Part shown: positions 1-6,456 of the stretch, in pieces
Layout of the letters: each line of letters begins with the position of its first letter
Numbering within the stretch: the stretch's first letter is position 1
NCBI GenBank assembly: GCA_034431815.1
Contig: DAOUCS010000091.1
Span: forward strand, 1 to 18,907
Length of the DNA stretch: 18,907 nt
Source: HRBIN29 sp034431815
Lineage (GTDB): Bacteria > Chloroflexota > Dehalococcoidia > Tepidiformales > Tepidiformaceae
Direction of reading: 5' to 3'
The notes under the pieces: model-generated
The model's database searches: none
What the model was told of the DNA's origin: nothing
What the model saw: only the letters and a program-made list of their open reading frames with translations
Translations under genes and position numbers: made by a program

Positions 1-1
1 G

Positions 2-892
2 TTGGCCGCACGCCGCCGGCCCCTGCCCATCGAGGGGCGCGCGCCCGGCCGGGCTCAGCGGGCAGTGCGCCGGGCCGCGGTCGGCGGCCTCGCTGGGGCG
101 GTCTGCGCGGCGGCCGTCTTCACCGCGGCCGACATCGGTCGCGGGCCGGGAAGGCTCCGGGTGGCGTTCCTCGATGTGGGCCAGGGGGACGCAATTCTCA
201 TCACAACGCCGAACGGCTACGACCTGCTCGTGGACTGCGGCCCGAGCGGGCTCGTCCTACTGCGTGAGCTGGGGGCAGTACTGCCGCCTTGGGACCGAAC
301 CATCGACCGCCTCGTGGTGACGCACCCCCAGGCCGACCACGCCGGAGGGTGCGCGGCGGCTGCCGAGCGATACCGGGTTCGCGAAGGCGCTGCCTGGAAC
401 GGCCAGGCTTCGTCCTCGGAGGCGTGGCAGGCGCTGACCGCAGTGATGCCACCGAAGCCGCTCACCGCCGGAACAGCGTGGAGCGCAGACGGCGTCACCT
501 TCAGGGTGGCGTGGCCGCCTTCCGGTGCCGAGTTCGAAGAGCCGAACGATGCCTCCATCGTGCTCGAAATCGCCTTCGGCGAAACGCGCGTGCTGCTGAC
601 GGGAGACATCGAGAGCGCCGCCCAAGCAGCGCTGACCGAGTCGGTCGGTTCCGTCGAGGTCCTCAAGGTACCTCACCACGGCAGCGCGACGTCTCGGGCC
701 TCGTTCTTCGCGGGGACGGCTCCGGAGGTCGCGGTGATTTCAGTTGGCGCAGGGAATCCGTACGGCCATCCGGCCGAAGCCACGTTGCGGGCGCTCGCTC
801 GGGTCGGATCCGCTATCTACCGCACCGACATCCATGGCCGTGTGCTCGTCTCCAGCGACGGCCGCCGGGTGTGGGTCGAGACCGAGCGCTGA
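2..892 (+). CDS. comEC: ComEC/Rec2 DNA-uptake channel, C-terminal metallo-beta-lactamase part (5' end outside window)
   Basis: What is visible is one hydrophobic segment (about residues 25-45) followed by a metallo-beta-lactamase-like domain. It has the FLDVGQGDA opening, a VDCG strand, the metal motif THPQADH (H108, D112, H113), an LTGDIE strand and a VPHHGS motif. This combination is typical of the ComEC/Rec2 family, whose polytopic membrane part forms the channel for transforming DNA and whose C-terminal domain is thought to degrade one strand. The reading frame is open to the window edge and the first codon is only a TTG, so the gene most likely starts upstream; a free-standing secreted hydrolase is the less likely alternative. 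The second His of the classical HxHxDH motif is Gln, which is ordinary for this family. The stop lies 79 bases before rph on the same strand, so co-transcription is possible. Confidence 0.85.
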   Translation: MAARRRPLPIEGRAPGRAQRAVRRAAVGGLAGAVCAAAVFTAADIGRGPGRLRVAFLDVGQGDAILITTPNGYDLLVDCGPSGLVLLRELGAVLPPWDRTIDRLVVTHPQADHAGGCAAAAERYRVREGAAWNGQASSSEAWQALTAVMPPKPLTAGTAWSADGVTFRVAWPPSGAEFEEPNDASIVLEIAFGETRVLLTGDIESAAQAALTESVGSVEVLKVPHHGSATSRASFFAGTAPEVAVISVGAGNPYGHPAEATLRALARVGSAIYRTDIHGRVLVSSDGRRVWVETER

Positions 893-971
893 GCGCCGCG
901 CGGCTTTGCCTGCGCCAGAGCAAGGGGGTACCCTCGGAGCCACGACCCCGAATCCGACGGAGCGACCGACT

Positions 972-1694
972 GTGGAACGACGCGACGGGCGCCGGCCCGA
1001 CCAGATTCGCCCCGTGCGCATCGTGCCGAACGTGCTCGACTATGCCGAGGGAAGCTGCATCATCGAATGCGGACGGACACGAGTCCTGTGCGCCGCCAGC
1101 GTCGAGGATCGTCAGCCGCCGTTCCTGCGCGGAACGGAAAGCGGCTGGGTGACGGCGGAATACGCCATGCTGCCGCGTTCGACCCACACCCGCACCCCCC
1201 GCGAGGTCGAGCGGGGCCGTCCGACCGGCCGAACGCAGGAGATCCAGCGGCTCATCGGCCGAGCGCTGCGCGGTGTCGTGGACCTGGAGCTCCTCGGGCC
1301 GCGCACGATCACTATCGACTGCGACGTCCTGCAGGCCGACGGCGGGACGCGAACGGCATCGATAACCGGAGGCTACGTGGCCCTGGCGCTCGCTATCGGG
1401 CGCCTCGTGGAGCAGGGTGCCATCCCGAACGTGCTCCGCGGCCAAGTCGCGGCCGTCTCGGTGGGGATCGTGGGCGGCGTGCCCATGGTCGACCTGTGCT
1501 ACGAAGAGGACGCGGCCGCCGAGGTGGACTGCAACGTGGTGATGACCAGCGAGGGCGCATTCGTCGAACTGCAGGCCACGGCCGAGCGGAAGCCCTTCAC
1601 CCGACAGGAGCTCGACAGCATGCTCGCCCTGGCGGAAGCAGGGATTGCCGAGCTCCTGGCTGCCCAGCGCACCGCCCTGGAGATTCAGGCGTAG
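972..1694 (+). CDS. rph: Ribonuclease PH
   Basis: RNase PH is a phosphate-dependent 3'-to-5' exoribonuclease that trims tRNA 3' ends and works as a hexamer. The 240-residue protein starts with the characteristic RRDGRRPDQIRPV stretch and carries the conserved GRTQEIQRLIGRALR helix, the DCDVLQADGGTRTASITG core and the EVDCNVVMT strand, so it is full length. The GTG at 972 is chosen because it places the family's standard N-terminus at residue 1 and has a GGAG (959-962) nine bases upstream; the frame is open further upstream but that translation resembles nothing. Its 3' end overlaps the convergent HIT gene by 10 bases. The dITP/XTP pyrophosphatase gene that often follows rph elsewhere is absent. 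Confidence 0.95.
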   Translation: MERRDGRRPDQIRPVRIVPNVLDYAEGSCIIECGRTRVLCAASVEDRQPPFLRGTESGWVTAEYAMLPRSTHTRTPREVERGRPTGRTQEIQRLIGRALRGVVDLELLGPRTITIDCDVLQADGGTRTASITGGYVALALAIGRLVEQGAIPNVLRGQVAAVSVGIVGGVPMVDLCYEEDAAAEVDCNVVMTSEGAFVELQATAERKPFTRQELDSMLALAEAGIAELLAAQRTALEIQA

Positions 1695-2008
1695 GGGCCG
1701 AGATGCGTACCACCGACGATGTGCAGGTGTCCGTGCTCCTGGCTTTGCATCGCGTCGTAGCCGAAATTCGAGAGGAGGCGGAAGCCGCGCGGGCAGAGCG
1801 CCTGGCCCAACTCCACGGCGACGCGGCCGACGCGCCCGATGTCCTGCCAGAGTTCGGCCTGGGTTCGGTGCTCTTTGGGCATCGCCAGCAGCATGACCGG
1901 CGCCCATCGGAGGATGTTCTGGATGACGATGACCTCGTCGTCTTCGTAGACGATGGTCGCCGGCTCGCGGCCGGCCACGATGTTGCAGAAGACGCAATAG
2001 GGGCGCAT
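1685..2008 (-). CDS. HIT-family nucleotide hydrolase/transferase
   Basis: The 107-residue protein begins MRPYCVFCNIVAGREP, a typical HIT N-terminus with a Cys-x-x-Cys pair, and ends with the histidine triad EHGHLHIVGG (H-x-H-x-H-hydrophobic). The central His of the triad is the nucleophile that forms a nucleotidyl intermediate. Members hydrolyse adenosine 5'-phosphoramidate-type compounds or dinucleoside polyphosphates; the substrate cannot be told from the sequence. It is slightly shorter than the usual 110-140 residues but has both ends. The ATG at 2008 has an AGGGAG ribosome binding site four bases upstream. It is divergent from the DUF1015 gene (63-base spacer) and overlaps rph tail to tail. 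The frame is open far upstream, but that part is antisense to the DUF1015 gene and is not protein-like. Confidence 0.88.
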   Translation of the reverse strand: MRPYCVFCNIVAGREPATIVYEDDEVIVIQNILRWAPVMLLAMPKEHRTQAELWQDIGRVGRVAVELGQALCPRGFRLLSNFGYDAMQSQEHGHLHIVGGTHLGPYA

Positions 2009-2020
2009 ACAGCTCCCTCG

Positions 2021-2049
2021 ATCGTACGGAGCACCCACCCCGGTCTCAA
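2021..2049 (-). promoter_or_regulatory. Candidate promoter of the HIT gene
   Basis: On the minus strand TTGAGA (2049-2044) matches the -35 consensus at five of six bases. It is followed after exactly 17 bases by TACGAT (2026-2021), a four-of-six -10 match. Transcription would start near 2014-2016, giving a leader of only a few bases before the ATG at 2008. The site lies inside the 63-base spacer divergent from the DUF1015 gene. It was found by eye only. Confidence 0.4.
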
Positions 2050-2071
2050 ACTGCGACGGACGGAGCCGTAG

Positions 2072-3352
2072 ATGCCGCAGATGCTTCCGCTCCGCGGGCT
2101 GCGCTACACCGCGAAGGCGGGCGACCTGGGCGCCTTGCTCGCACCGCCCTACGACGTCATCGGTCCCGCCCTTCAGCGCGAGCTTGCCCTCGCGAGCCCC
2201 TACAACGCCGTCCATCTCGAGCTCTCGTCGGATGGCGACGAGCGGTACGAGACCGTGGCCGAGCGTATTCGCCAGTGGGTGCGGACAGGGATCGTGGCCC
2301 AGGACGAGGAGCCCACGCTCTACTGCTACGAACAGGAGTTCTGGTACGAAGGGCGCCTGGTCCGCCGGCGCGGGCTCATCATCGGGATCGAGGCGCAGCC
2401 ATGGGAGACGGGCGCTGTGCGCCCCCACGAGTACACGATGACCGGCCCGAAGGAGGATCGGCTCCGGCTCCTCCAGGCAGCTGGCGTGCAGTTCAGCCCG
2501 GTCTTTCTGTTGGCGCGGGACCGGGCGGGGGCGCTGCGCACCCTGTTGGCCGGCGCCTGCGAAGGCACCCCTCCGGCGGTGGAGGGGCGCAGCATCGACG
2601 GCGACGTCCACCGGCTTTGGCTCGTGCCCGCGAGCCGGGCGGCGATGCGCACCCTCGCGCCGCTCATCACCGAGACGTTCTACGTCGCCGATGGCCACCA
2701 CCGATACGAGACGGCCGTGGCCTACAAGCGCTGGGTCGAGGCGCGCGAAGGTCCCCTCCGCGAAGATCATCCTGCCCGCTACGCGATGGCGGCGGTCGTG
2801 GCCCTCGATGACCCCGGGCTGCTGGTGCGGCCCATCCACCGCCGCGTTCCCCAGCCCGCACCCTCTGCGTGGGAAAGGACGCTCAGCAGGTGGTGGGAGG
2901 CTGAGCCGTTGCCCAGCGCCGACCCGGCTGCCATCGAAGAGCGCCTCGGCAGGAGCAAGGAGACGGTGGTCGCGGTGGGGCTCGGTCGGGAGCCTATCGT
3001 TCTGAGGCTTCGCGATGCCGCTGCGCTCGCCCAGGATTCAGGGAGCGGGCGCAGCCCCGAATGGATGGCGGTTCCGCCGAATGCGGCCTACTGGGGCATC
3101 ATCCGGCCGCTTTGGGGGCTGACGGAAGACGATCTGCGGGCCGGCGCCGTGGAGTACCTCCACACGATACCCGAAGCGCTGGAGGAGCAGCGCAGCGACG
3201 GCGGCGTGGTGATCCTGCTCAATCCCGTCGACGTTCGGGACGTCGTAGCGCTCGCGGACCGGGGCGAGCGCCTTCCCCAGAAGTCGACCTTCTTCCACCC
3301 GAAGCTCGCTACAGGCGTGGTGTTCCACGCCCTGCGCGACCTGAGCGTTTAG
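2072..3352 (+). CDS. DUF1015 family protein
   Basis: This 426-residue protein matches the DUF1015 family along its whole length. It has an early LAPPYDVI motif, NAVHLEL, a tyrosine-rich strand (LYCYEQEF), HEYTMTGPKEDRL, SPVFLLARD, and the family hallmark VADGHHRYETAVAYKRW. No signal peptide or membrane segment is visible, so it is probably cytosolic. Its biochemical role is not established by anything here. The gene converges on serA with overlapping stop codons, next to the serA-aminotransferase pair. As general knowledge, DUF1015 genes are often found near serA and serine aminotransferase genes in Firmicutes, so a role in serine or phosphoserine metabolism is a reasonable inference. A GGAG (2062-2065) precedes the ATG at 2072 by six bases; a second in-frame ATG at 2081 is possible. 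Confidence 0.9.
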   Translation: MPQMLPLRGLRYTAKAGDLGALLAPPYDVIGPALQRELALASPYNAVHLELSSDGDERYETVAERIRQWVRTGIVAQDEEPTLYCYEQEFWYEGRLVRRRGLIIGIEAQPWETGAVRPHEYTMTGPKEDRLRLLQAAGVQFSPVFLLARDRAGALRTLLAGACEGTPPAVEGRSIDGDVHRLWLVPASRAAMRTLAPLITETFYVADGHHRYETAVAYKRWVEAREGPLREDHPARYAMAAVVALDDPGLLVRPIHRRVPQPAPSAWERTLSRWWEAEPLPSADPAAIEERLGRSKETVVAVGLGREPIVLRLRDAAALAQDSGSGRSPEWMAVPPNAAYWGIIRPLWGLTEDDLRAGAVEYLHTIPEALEEQRSDGGVVILLNPVDVRDVVALADRGERLPQKSTFFHPKLATGVVFHALRDLSV

Positions 3353-5121
3353 AGCTCCACCAGCCGAACGTTGTAGATGCCGTCGATGGCTTCGATCTGG
3401 GCGAGCTGCTCGTCCGTAGGACGCTCATCGAGCCCGACCACCATCACTGCCCGGCCCCGCCGTTCGCGGCGGCCGACCTGCATCGAACTGATGTTGATGT
3501 CGAACTGGCCGAGCATGGTGCCGAGCTTGCCGATCATGCCGGGCCGGTCCTCGTTATCGCACACCAGCAGGTAGCTGCCAGGTTCGGGGACGAGGTCGAT
3601 ATCCATGCCCATGAGCTTTACCAGGTTGAACTGGCCGCGGTGAGTGGTGCCCGCCACGTCCACGGTCGAGTCGCTGGTATGCACGATGAGATGGATGAGG
3701 TTGACGTAGACGTCGTGGGAGCTGTTGAGGCGCTCTTGGATGACCCAGCCGCGGCTTTGCGCCACCAGGCTCGCGTTGACGATGTTCACGTTCTCTTCGC
3801 TGATGGGCTTGAGGAGACCCATGATGACTGAGGCCTTGACCGGGGAGGTGTCGTGCTCCGCGACTTCCCCGTACAGGTCGATCTCGATGCGGGAGATCGT
3901 CCCGCGAACGAGCTGGGTGGCGATGGCGCCGATGGCCTCGCCCACGCGCATGTACGGGCCGAGCACGCGTAGGGTCTCCGGCGGCAGAGCAGGCGCGTTG
4001 ATCGCGTAGCGGGCGGGCCGCCCAGCGAGCACCTCGACGATCTGCTCGGCAACATCGACGGCGACCCGCTCCTGGGCTTCGGCCGTCGAGGCGCCCAGAT
4101 GAGGCGTGAGGATGGCGTTGGGCGAATGACGAAGCGGATGGTCAGGAGGGGGCGGTTCCTGGGTGAAGACGTCGACGGCAGCGCCGGCCACCTTCCCCGC
4201 GCGAAGCGCTTCTGCAAGCGCCGCCTCGTCGACGATGCCGCCCCGGGCAACGTTGATGATCCGCACACCGGGCTTCATCCGCGCGATCTCTGCCGCGCCG
4301 ATGAGCCCCTGGGTTTGCTGCGTCATGGGAGCGTGGAGGGAGATGAAGTCGGACTCCCGGAGCAGGGTTTCGAAGTCGACCGATTGCACGCCCAACTGTT
4401 CGGCCCGCTCCACCGGCACGTAGGGGTCGTACGCCAGGACACGCATCTCGAGCGCGAGGGCGCGCCGGGCCACCTCGGTGCCAATCTTCCCCAGGCCGAC
4501 AATGCCGAGGACCTTGCCGCGCACCTCGGTGCCGATGAAGCGGCTGCGCTCCCAGCGGCCCTCGTGCATGGATGCGTCCGCGGCGGGAATGTGGCGCGCC
4601 AACGCGAGGAGGAGGGCAATGGTGTGCTCGGCAGCGGCGATGGTATTCCCCTGCGGCGCGTTGACGACGATCACGCCCCGCTCCGTGGCCGCCTCGAGGT
4701 CGATGTTGTCGACGCCGACGCCCGCCCGGCCGATAACGACGAGATTTCGGCCCGCCTCGATGATGCGCCGGGTGACTTTGGTTTCGCTGCGGACGACGAG
4801 AGCAGCGAAGTCGGGAATGACGGCCGCCAGCTCATCTTCACGCAATCCGGTCCGCACCTCGACGGTACCCACGGAGCGGAGGAGCTCGATGCCTTCGGCG
4901 GCGATGGGGTCGGCGACGAGGATCGCGGGGCGGCTGTTGGCTGGCATGGGGAAGAGCGACTCCTTCAGCTTTTGCAGCGCCAGCTCCACGGTGCCCGGAA
5001 TGCGCGCCTTTCCCGACTCCCATCGGCTCACGGTGGCTTGGTCAACGCCGAGGGCCTGGGCGAGGGTAGCCTGCGAAAGGCCGAGGGCGCGGCGGGCAGC
5101 GAGGAACTGTCGAGCGTCCAC
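3349..5121 (-). CDS. serA: D-3-phosphoglycerate dehydrogenase with an N-terminal XRE-type helix-turn-helix domain
   Basis: Residues 1-55 form a complete XRE/Cro-type HTH (LGLSQATLAQALGV, then DQATVSRWESG as recognition helix). From residue 59 a full-length (532-residue) phosphoglycerate dehydrogenase follows with no stop or frame change. It has the NAD-binding GLGKIG (209-214), catalytic Arg293 (NVARGG), Glu322 (FTQE) and His341 (TPHLGAS), an intervening allosteric-type domain, and a C-terminal ACT domain (about 516-590, EDRPGMIGKLG). It oxidises 3-phosphoglycerate, the first step of serine synthesis; ACT domains usually mediate serine inhibition. The GTG at 5121 is the preferred start; a TTG at 5157 would add 12 residues but would sit inside an operator-like repeat. 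The ATG at 4947 would give a plain SerA and has AAGGAG 12 bases upstream, so internal initiation cannot be excluded. It follows the aminotransferase gene after 57 bases. Confidence 0.9.
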   Translation of the reverse strand: MDARQFLAARRALGLSQATLAQALGVDQATVSRWESGKARIPGTVELALQKLKESLFPMPANSRPAILVADPIAAEGIELLRSVGTVEVRTGLREDELAAVIPDFAALVVRSETKVTRRIIEAGRNLVVIGRAGVGVDNIDLEAATERGVIVVNAPQGNTIAAAEHTIALLLALARHIPAADASMHEGRWERSRFIGTEVRGKVLGIVGLGKIGTEVARRALALEMRVLAYDPYVPVERAEQLGVQSVDFETLLRESDFISLHAPMTQQTQGLIGAAEIARMKPGVRIINVARGGIVDEAALAEALRAGKVAGAAVDVFTQEPPPPDHPLRHSPNAILTPHLGASTAEAQERVAVDVAEQIVEVLAGRPARYAINAPALPPETLRVLGPYMRVGEAIGAIATQLVRGTISRIEIDLYGEVAEHDTSPVKASVIMGLLKPISEENVNIVNASLVAQSRGWVIQERLNSSHDVYVNLIHLIVHTSDSTVDVAGTTHRGQFNLVKLMGMDIDLVPEPGSYLLVCDNEDRPGMIGKLGTMLGQFDINISSMQVGRRERRGRAVMVVGLDERPTDEQLAQIEAIDGIYNVRLVEL

Positions 5122-5123
5122 GT

Positions 5124-5138
5124 CATGCAGTATGCATG
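5124..5138. promoter_or_regulatory. Inverted-repeat operator candidate 1 upstream of serA
   Basis: The 15-mer CATGCA-GTA-TGCATG is a perfect inverted repeat with 6-base arms and a 3-base spacer. It lies two bases upstream of the preferred serA GTG start (5121) and overlaps the candidate -10 element. The shape and size suit a dimeric XRE-type repressor, and the downstream gene encodes exactly such a DNA-binding domain. Binding is inferred, not shown. Confidence 0.6.
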
Positions 5139-5157
5139 GACGGAGACGTGCATGCAA
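5129..5157 (-). promoter_or_regulatory. Candidate serA promoter, possibly giving a leaderless mRNA
   Basis: On the minus strand TTGCAT (5157-5152, three of six -35 bases) is followed after 17 bases by CATACT (5134-5129, four of six -10 bases). Transcription would begin at about 5121-5123, essentially at the GTG start codon, and no Shine-Dalgarno sequence is visible upstream of that codon. Both hexamers lie within the two operator-like repeats. The match is weak on its own; the arrangement is what makes it plausible. Confidence 0.35.
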
Positions 5158-5164
5158 ACTGCAT
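5152..5164. promoter_or_regulatory. Inverted-repeat operator candidate 2 upstream of serA
   Basis: The 13-mer ATGCA-AAC-TGCAT has the same arms and the same 3-base spacer as the repeat at 5124-5138; the two centres are 27 bases apart. A further overlapping palindrome TGCATGCA occupies 5149-5156. It lies in the short spacer between the aminotransferase stop (5179) and serA and covers the candidate -35 element. Confidence 0.6.
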
Positions 5165-5178
5165 AGCCGCGCGGAGCT

Positions 5179-6273
5179 TCAGGCCGAGGCCGCAGCCCGC
5201 GCTTCGGCCAGGAGCCGCTCCACGACGTCGAGGGCCTCGCGGACGTCCTCGCGGGTCACCCACCCCATGTGGCCCACGCGGAAAATCTTTCCTTCGAGCT
5301 TGCCCTGGCCGCCTCCCAGAACCACGCCGTACTCCTCCCGCGCGCGGCGGGCGAGCGCGCGCCCGTCAACGCCCTCAGGCCACCAGACGGCGGTCACCGT
5401 ATCCGAGGCGTACTGCTCGTCGACGGGCACCAGCTTGAGCCCCATGGCCTTGATGCGCTCGCGCGTGTAGGCGGCGACTTCGCGGTGCCGGGCGTAGATG
5501 CGCTCCAAACCTTCGGCCCGCATAAGCTCGAACGCCTTGTCGAGGGCGAAGTACACGGAGACGGCAGGCGTCCAAGGGTTCTGGTTCCGTTCGAGCGAGT
5601 CGCGGTGGCGCTTCGCATCGAAGTAGAACTTGGGCATGCGCGACTGCTCGTACGCAGCCCAGGCGCGATCGCTGAAGTAGAGAAACGCGAGCCCCGGAGG
5701 AACCATCCAGCCCTTCTGCGAGCCGCTGACCACGACATCTAGACCCCATTCCTCGACCGGGCAGGGAATGGAGCTCACGCTGCTGACGCCGTCCACGAGG
5801 ATGAGGCGATTTCGCTTCCGGACTTCGGCAGCGATCGCCTGGAGCGGGTTCGTCACCCCGGTCGACGTTTCGTTGTGGGTGACGAGCACCGCAGCGATGG
5901 CTGGGTCTGCATCGAGCCGGCGCCCGATCTCTGCCGGGTCGGCGGCTTCACCCCACTCCGTCTTGTACCACTGAACGTCGGCACCGTACGCCGCGGCGAT
6001 ATTGCCGAAGCGGTCGCCGAAGGAGCCGATCGACACGGCCAGCACGCGGTCGCCGGGGCTGAGAGTGTTCACGACCGCGGCTTCCAGCCCGCCCGTGCCC
6101 GAGGTGGTGATGGAGAGGACGTCGCGGGAAGCGCCGAAGACCCAGTTGAGTCCCTCGGTGACGCGGCGGAGGATCGCGCCGAACTCGGGCCCGCGATGGT
6201 TGAGCATCTGGCCGGCGGCAGCCTGCAGGACCTCGGGCGGACAGGGGGTGGGACCAGGGATGCGAAGGTTCAC
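5179..6273 (-). CDS. Class V pyridoxal-phosphate aminotransferase (serine/alanine-glyoxylate type)
   Basis: The 364-residue protein shows the fold-type I class V pattern: N-terminal RIPGPTPCPPEV, an LNHRGPEF motif, a TTSGTGGLEAA phosphate-binding stretch, Asp161 in ILVDGVSS (contacts the cofactor nitrogen), and Lys187 in SGSQKGWM, the expected Schiff-base lysine. The family includes alanine-glyoxylate and serine-pyruvate aminotransferases and the protein once called soluble hydrogenase 42-kDa subunit. Being immediately upstream of serA on the same strand, it most likely makes phosphoserine from 3-phosphohydroxypyruvate in place of SerC, but serine-glyoxylate activity is an alternative. The GTG at 6273 is chosen because it gives the usual MNLRIPGPTP start and has GGGAG (6281-6285) seven bases upstream. 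The gene is divergent from rex across 183 bases. Confidence 0.88.
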   Translation of the reverse strand: MNLRIPGPTPCPPEVLQAAAGQMLNHRGPEFGAILRRVTEGLNWVFGASRDVLSITTSGTGGLEAAVVNTLSPGDRVLAVSIGSFGDRFGNIAAAYGADVQWYKTEWGEAADPAEIGRRLDADPAIAAVLVTHNETSTGVTNPLQAIAAEVRKRNRLILVDGVSSVSSIPCPVEEWGLDVVVSGSQKGWMVPPGLAFLYFSDRAWAAYEQSRMPKFYFDAKRHRDSLERNQNPWTPAVSVYFALDKAFELMRAEGLERIYARHREVAAYTRERIKAMGLKLVPVDEQYASDTVTAVWWPEGVDGRALARRAREEYGVVLGGGQGKLEGKIFRVGHMGWVTREDVREALDVVERLLAEARAAASA

Positions 6274-6385
6274 GTTGCGACTCCCGACCGATGGAAGAGG
6301 GTGGCGGCAAGGTTATGGTCGAGCCTGACCAGGCTGCGGTCAACGACGGAGCGGCCCTCCGTAACAGAGCCGCAACGCCCGATTG

Positions 6386-6415
6386 TTGACCAACTCACTC
6401 GGATGGCCGTATAGT
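6386..6415 (+). promoter_or_regulatory. rex promoter
   Basis: TTGACC (6386-6391, five of six) and TATAGT (6410-6415, five of six) are separated by 18 bases, a good housekeeping-sigma promoter. The predicted start is near 6420-6423, about 35 bases ahead of the rex ATG and at the edge of the Rex-like site at 6420-6437. Confidence 0.65.
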
Positions 6416-6419
6416 GCGC

Positions 6420-6437
6420 AAGTTACGATTTTCACAA
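6420..6437 (+). promoter_or_regulatory. Candidate Rex operator in the rex leader
   Basis: The Rex consensus is TTGTGA-N6-TCACAA. Here the right half is perfect and extended (TTTTCACAA, 6429-6437), while the left half AAGTTA matches at only three of six positions. It overlaps the expected transcription start of rex, the position where autorepression is seen in other Rex systems. The single strong half-site makes this suggestive only. Confidence 0.45.
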
Positions 6438-6456
6438 GATCCGACGGGCTCGTGCG

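Noticed and set aside
925..932. GGGTACCC palindrome between comEC and rph as a regulatory site.
   Set aside because: A single short palindrome in GC-rich DNA with no second copy or nearby promoter; not distinguishable from chance.
744..971. In-frame N-terminal extension of RNase PH by 76 codons.
   Set aside because: It overlaps the end of comEC in another frame, resembles no RNase PH, and a GTG with a ribosome binding site sits exactly at the family's standard start.
3349..4947. Plain SerA starting at the ATG 4947 with a separate upstream HTH gene.
   Set aside because: There is no stop codon between the HTH and SerA parts, so a separate HTH product would need a frameshift; kept only as an alternative because AAGGAG lies 12 bases before this ATG.
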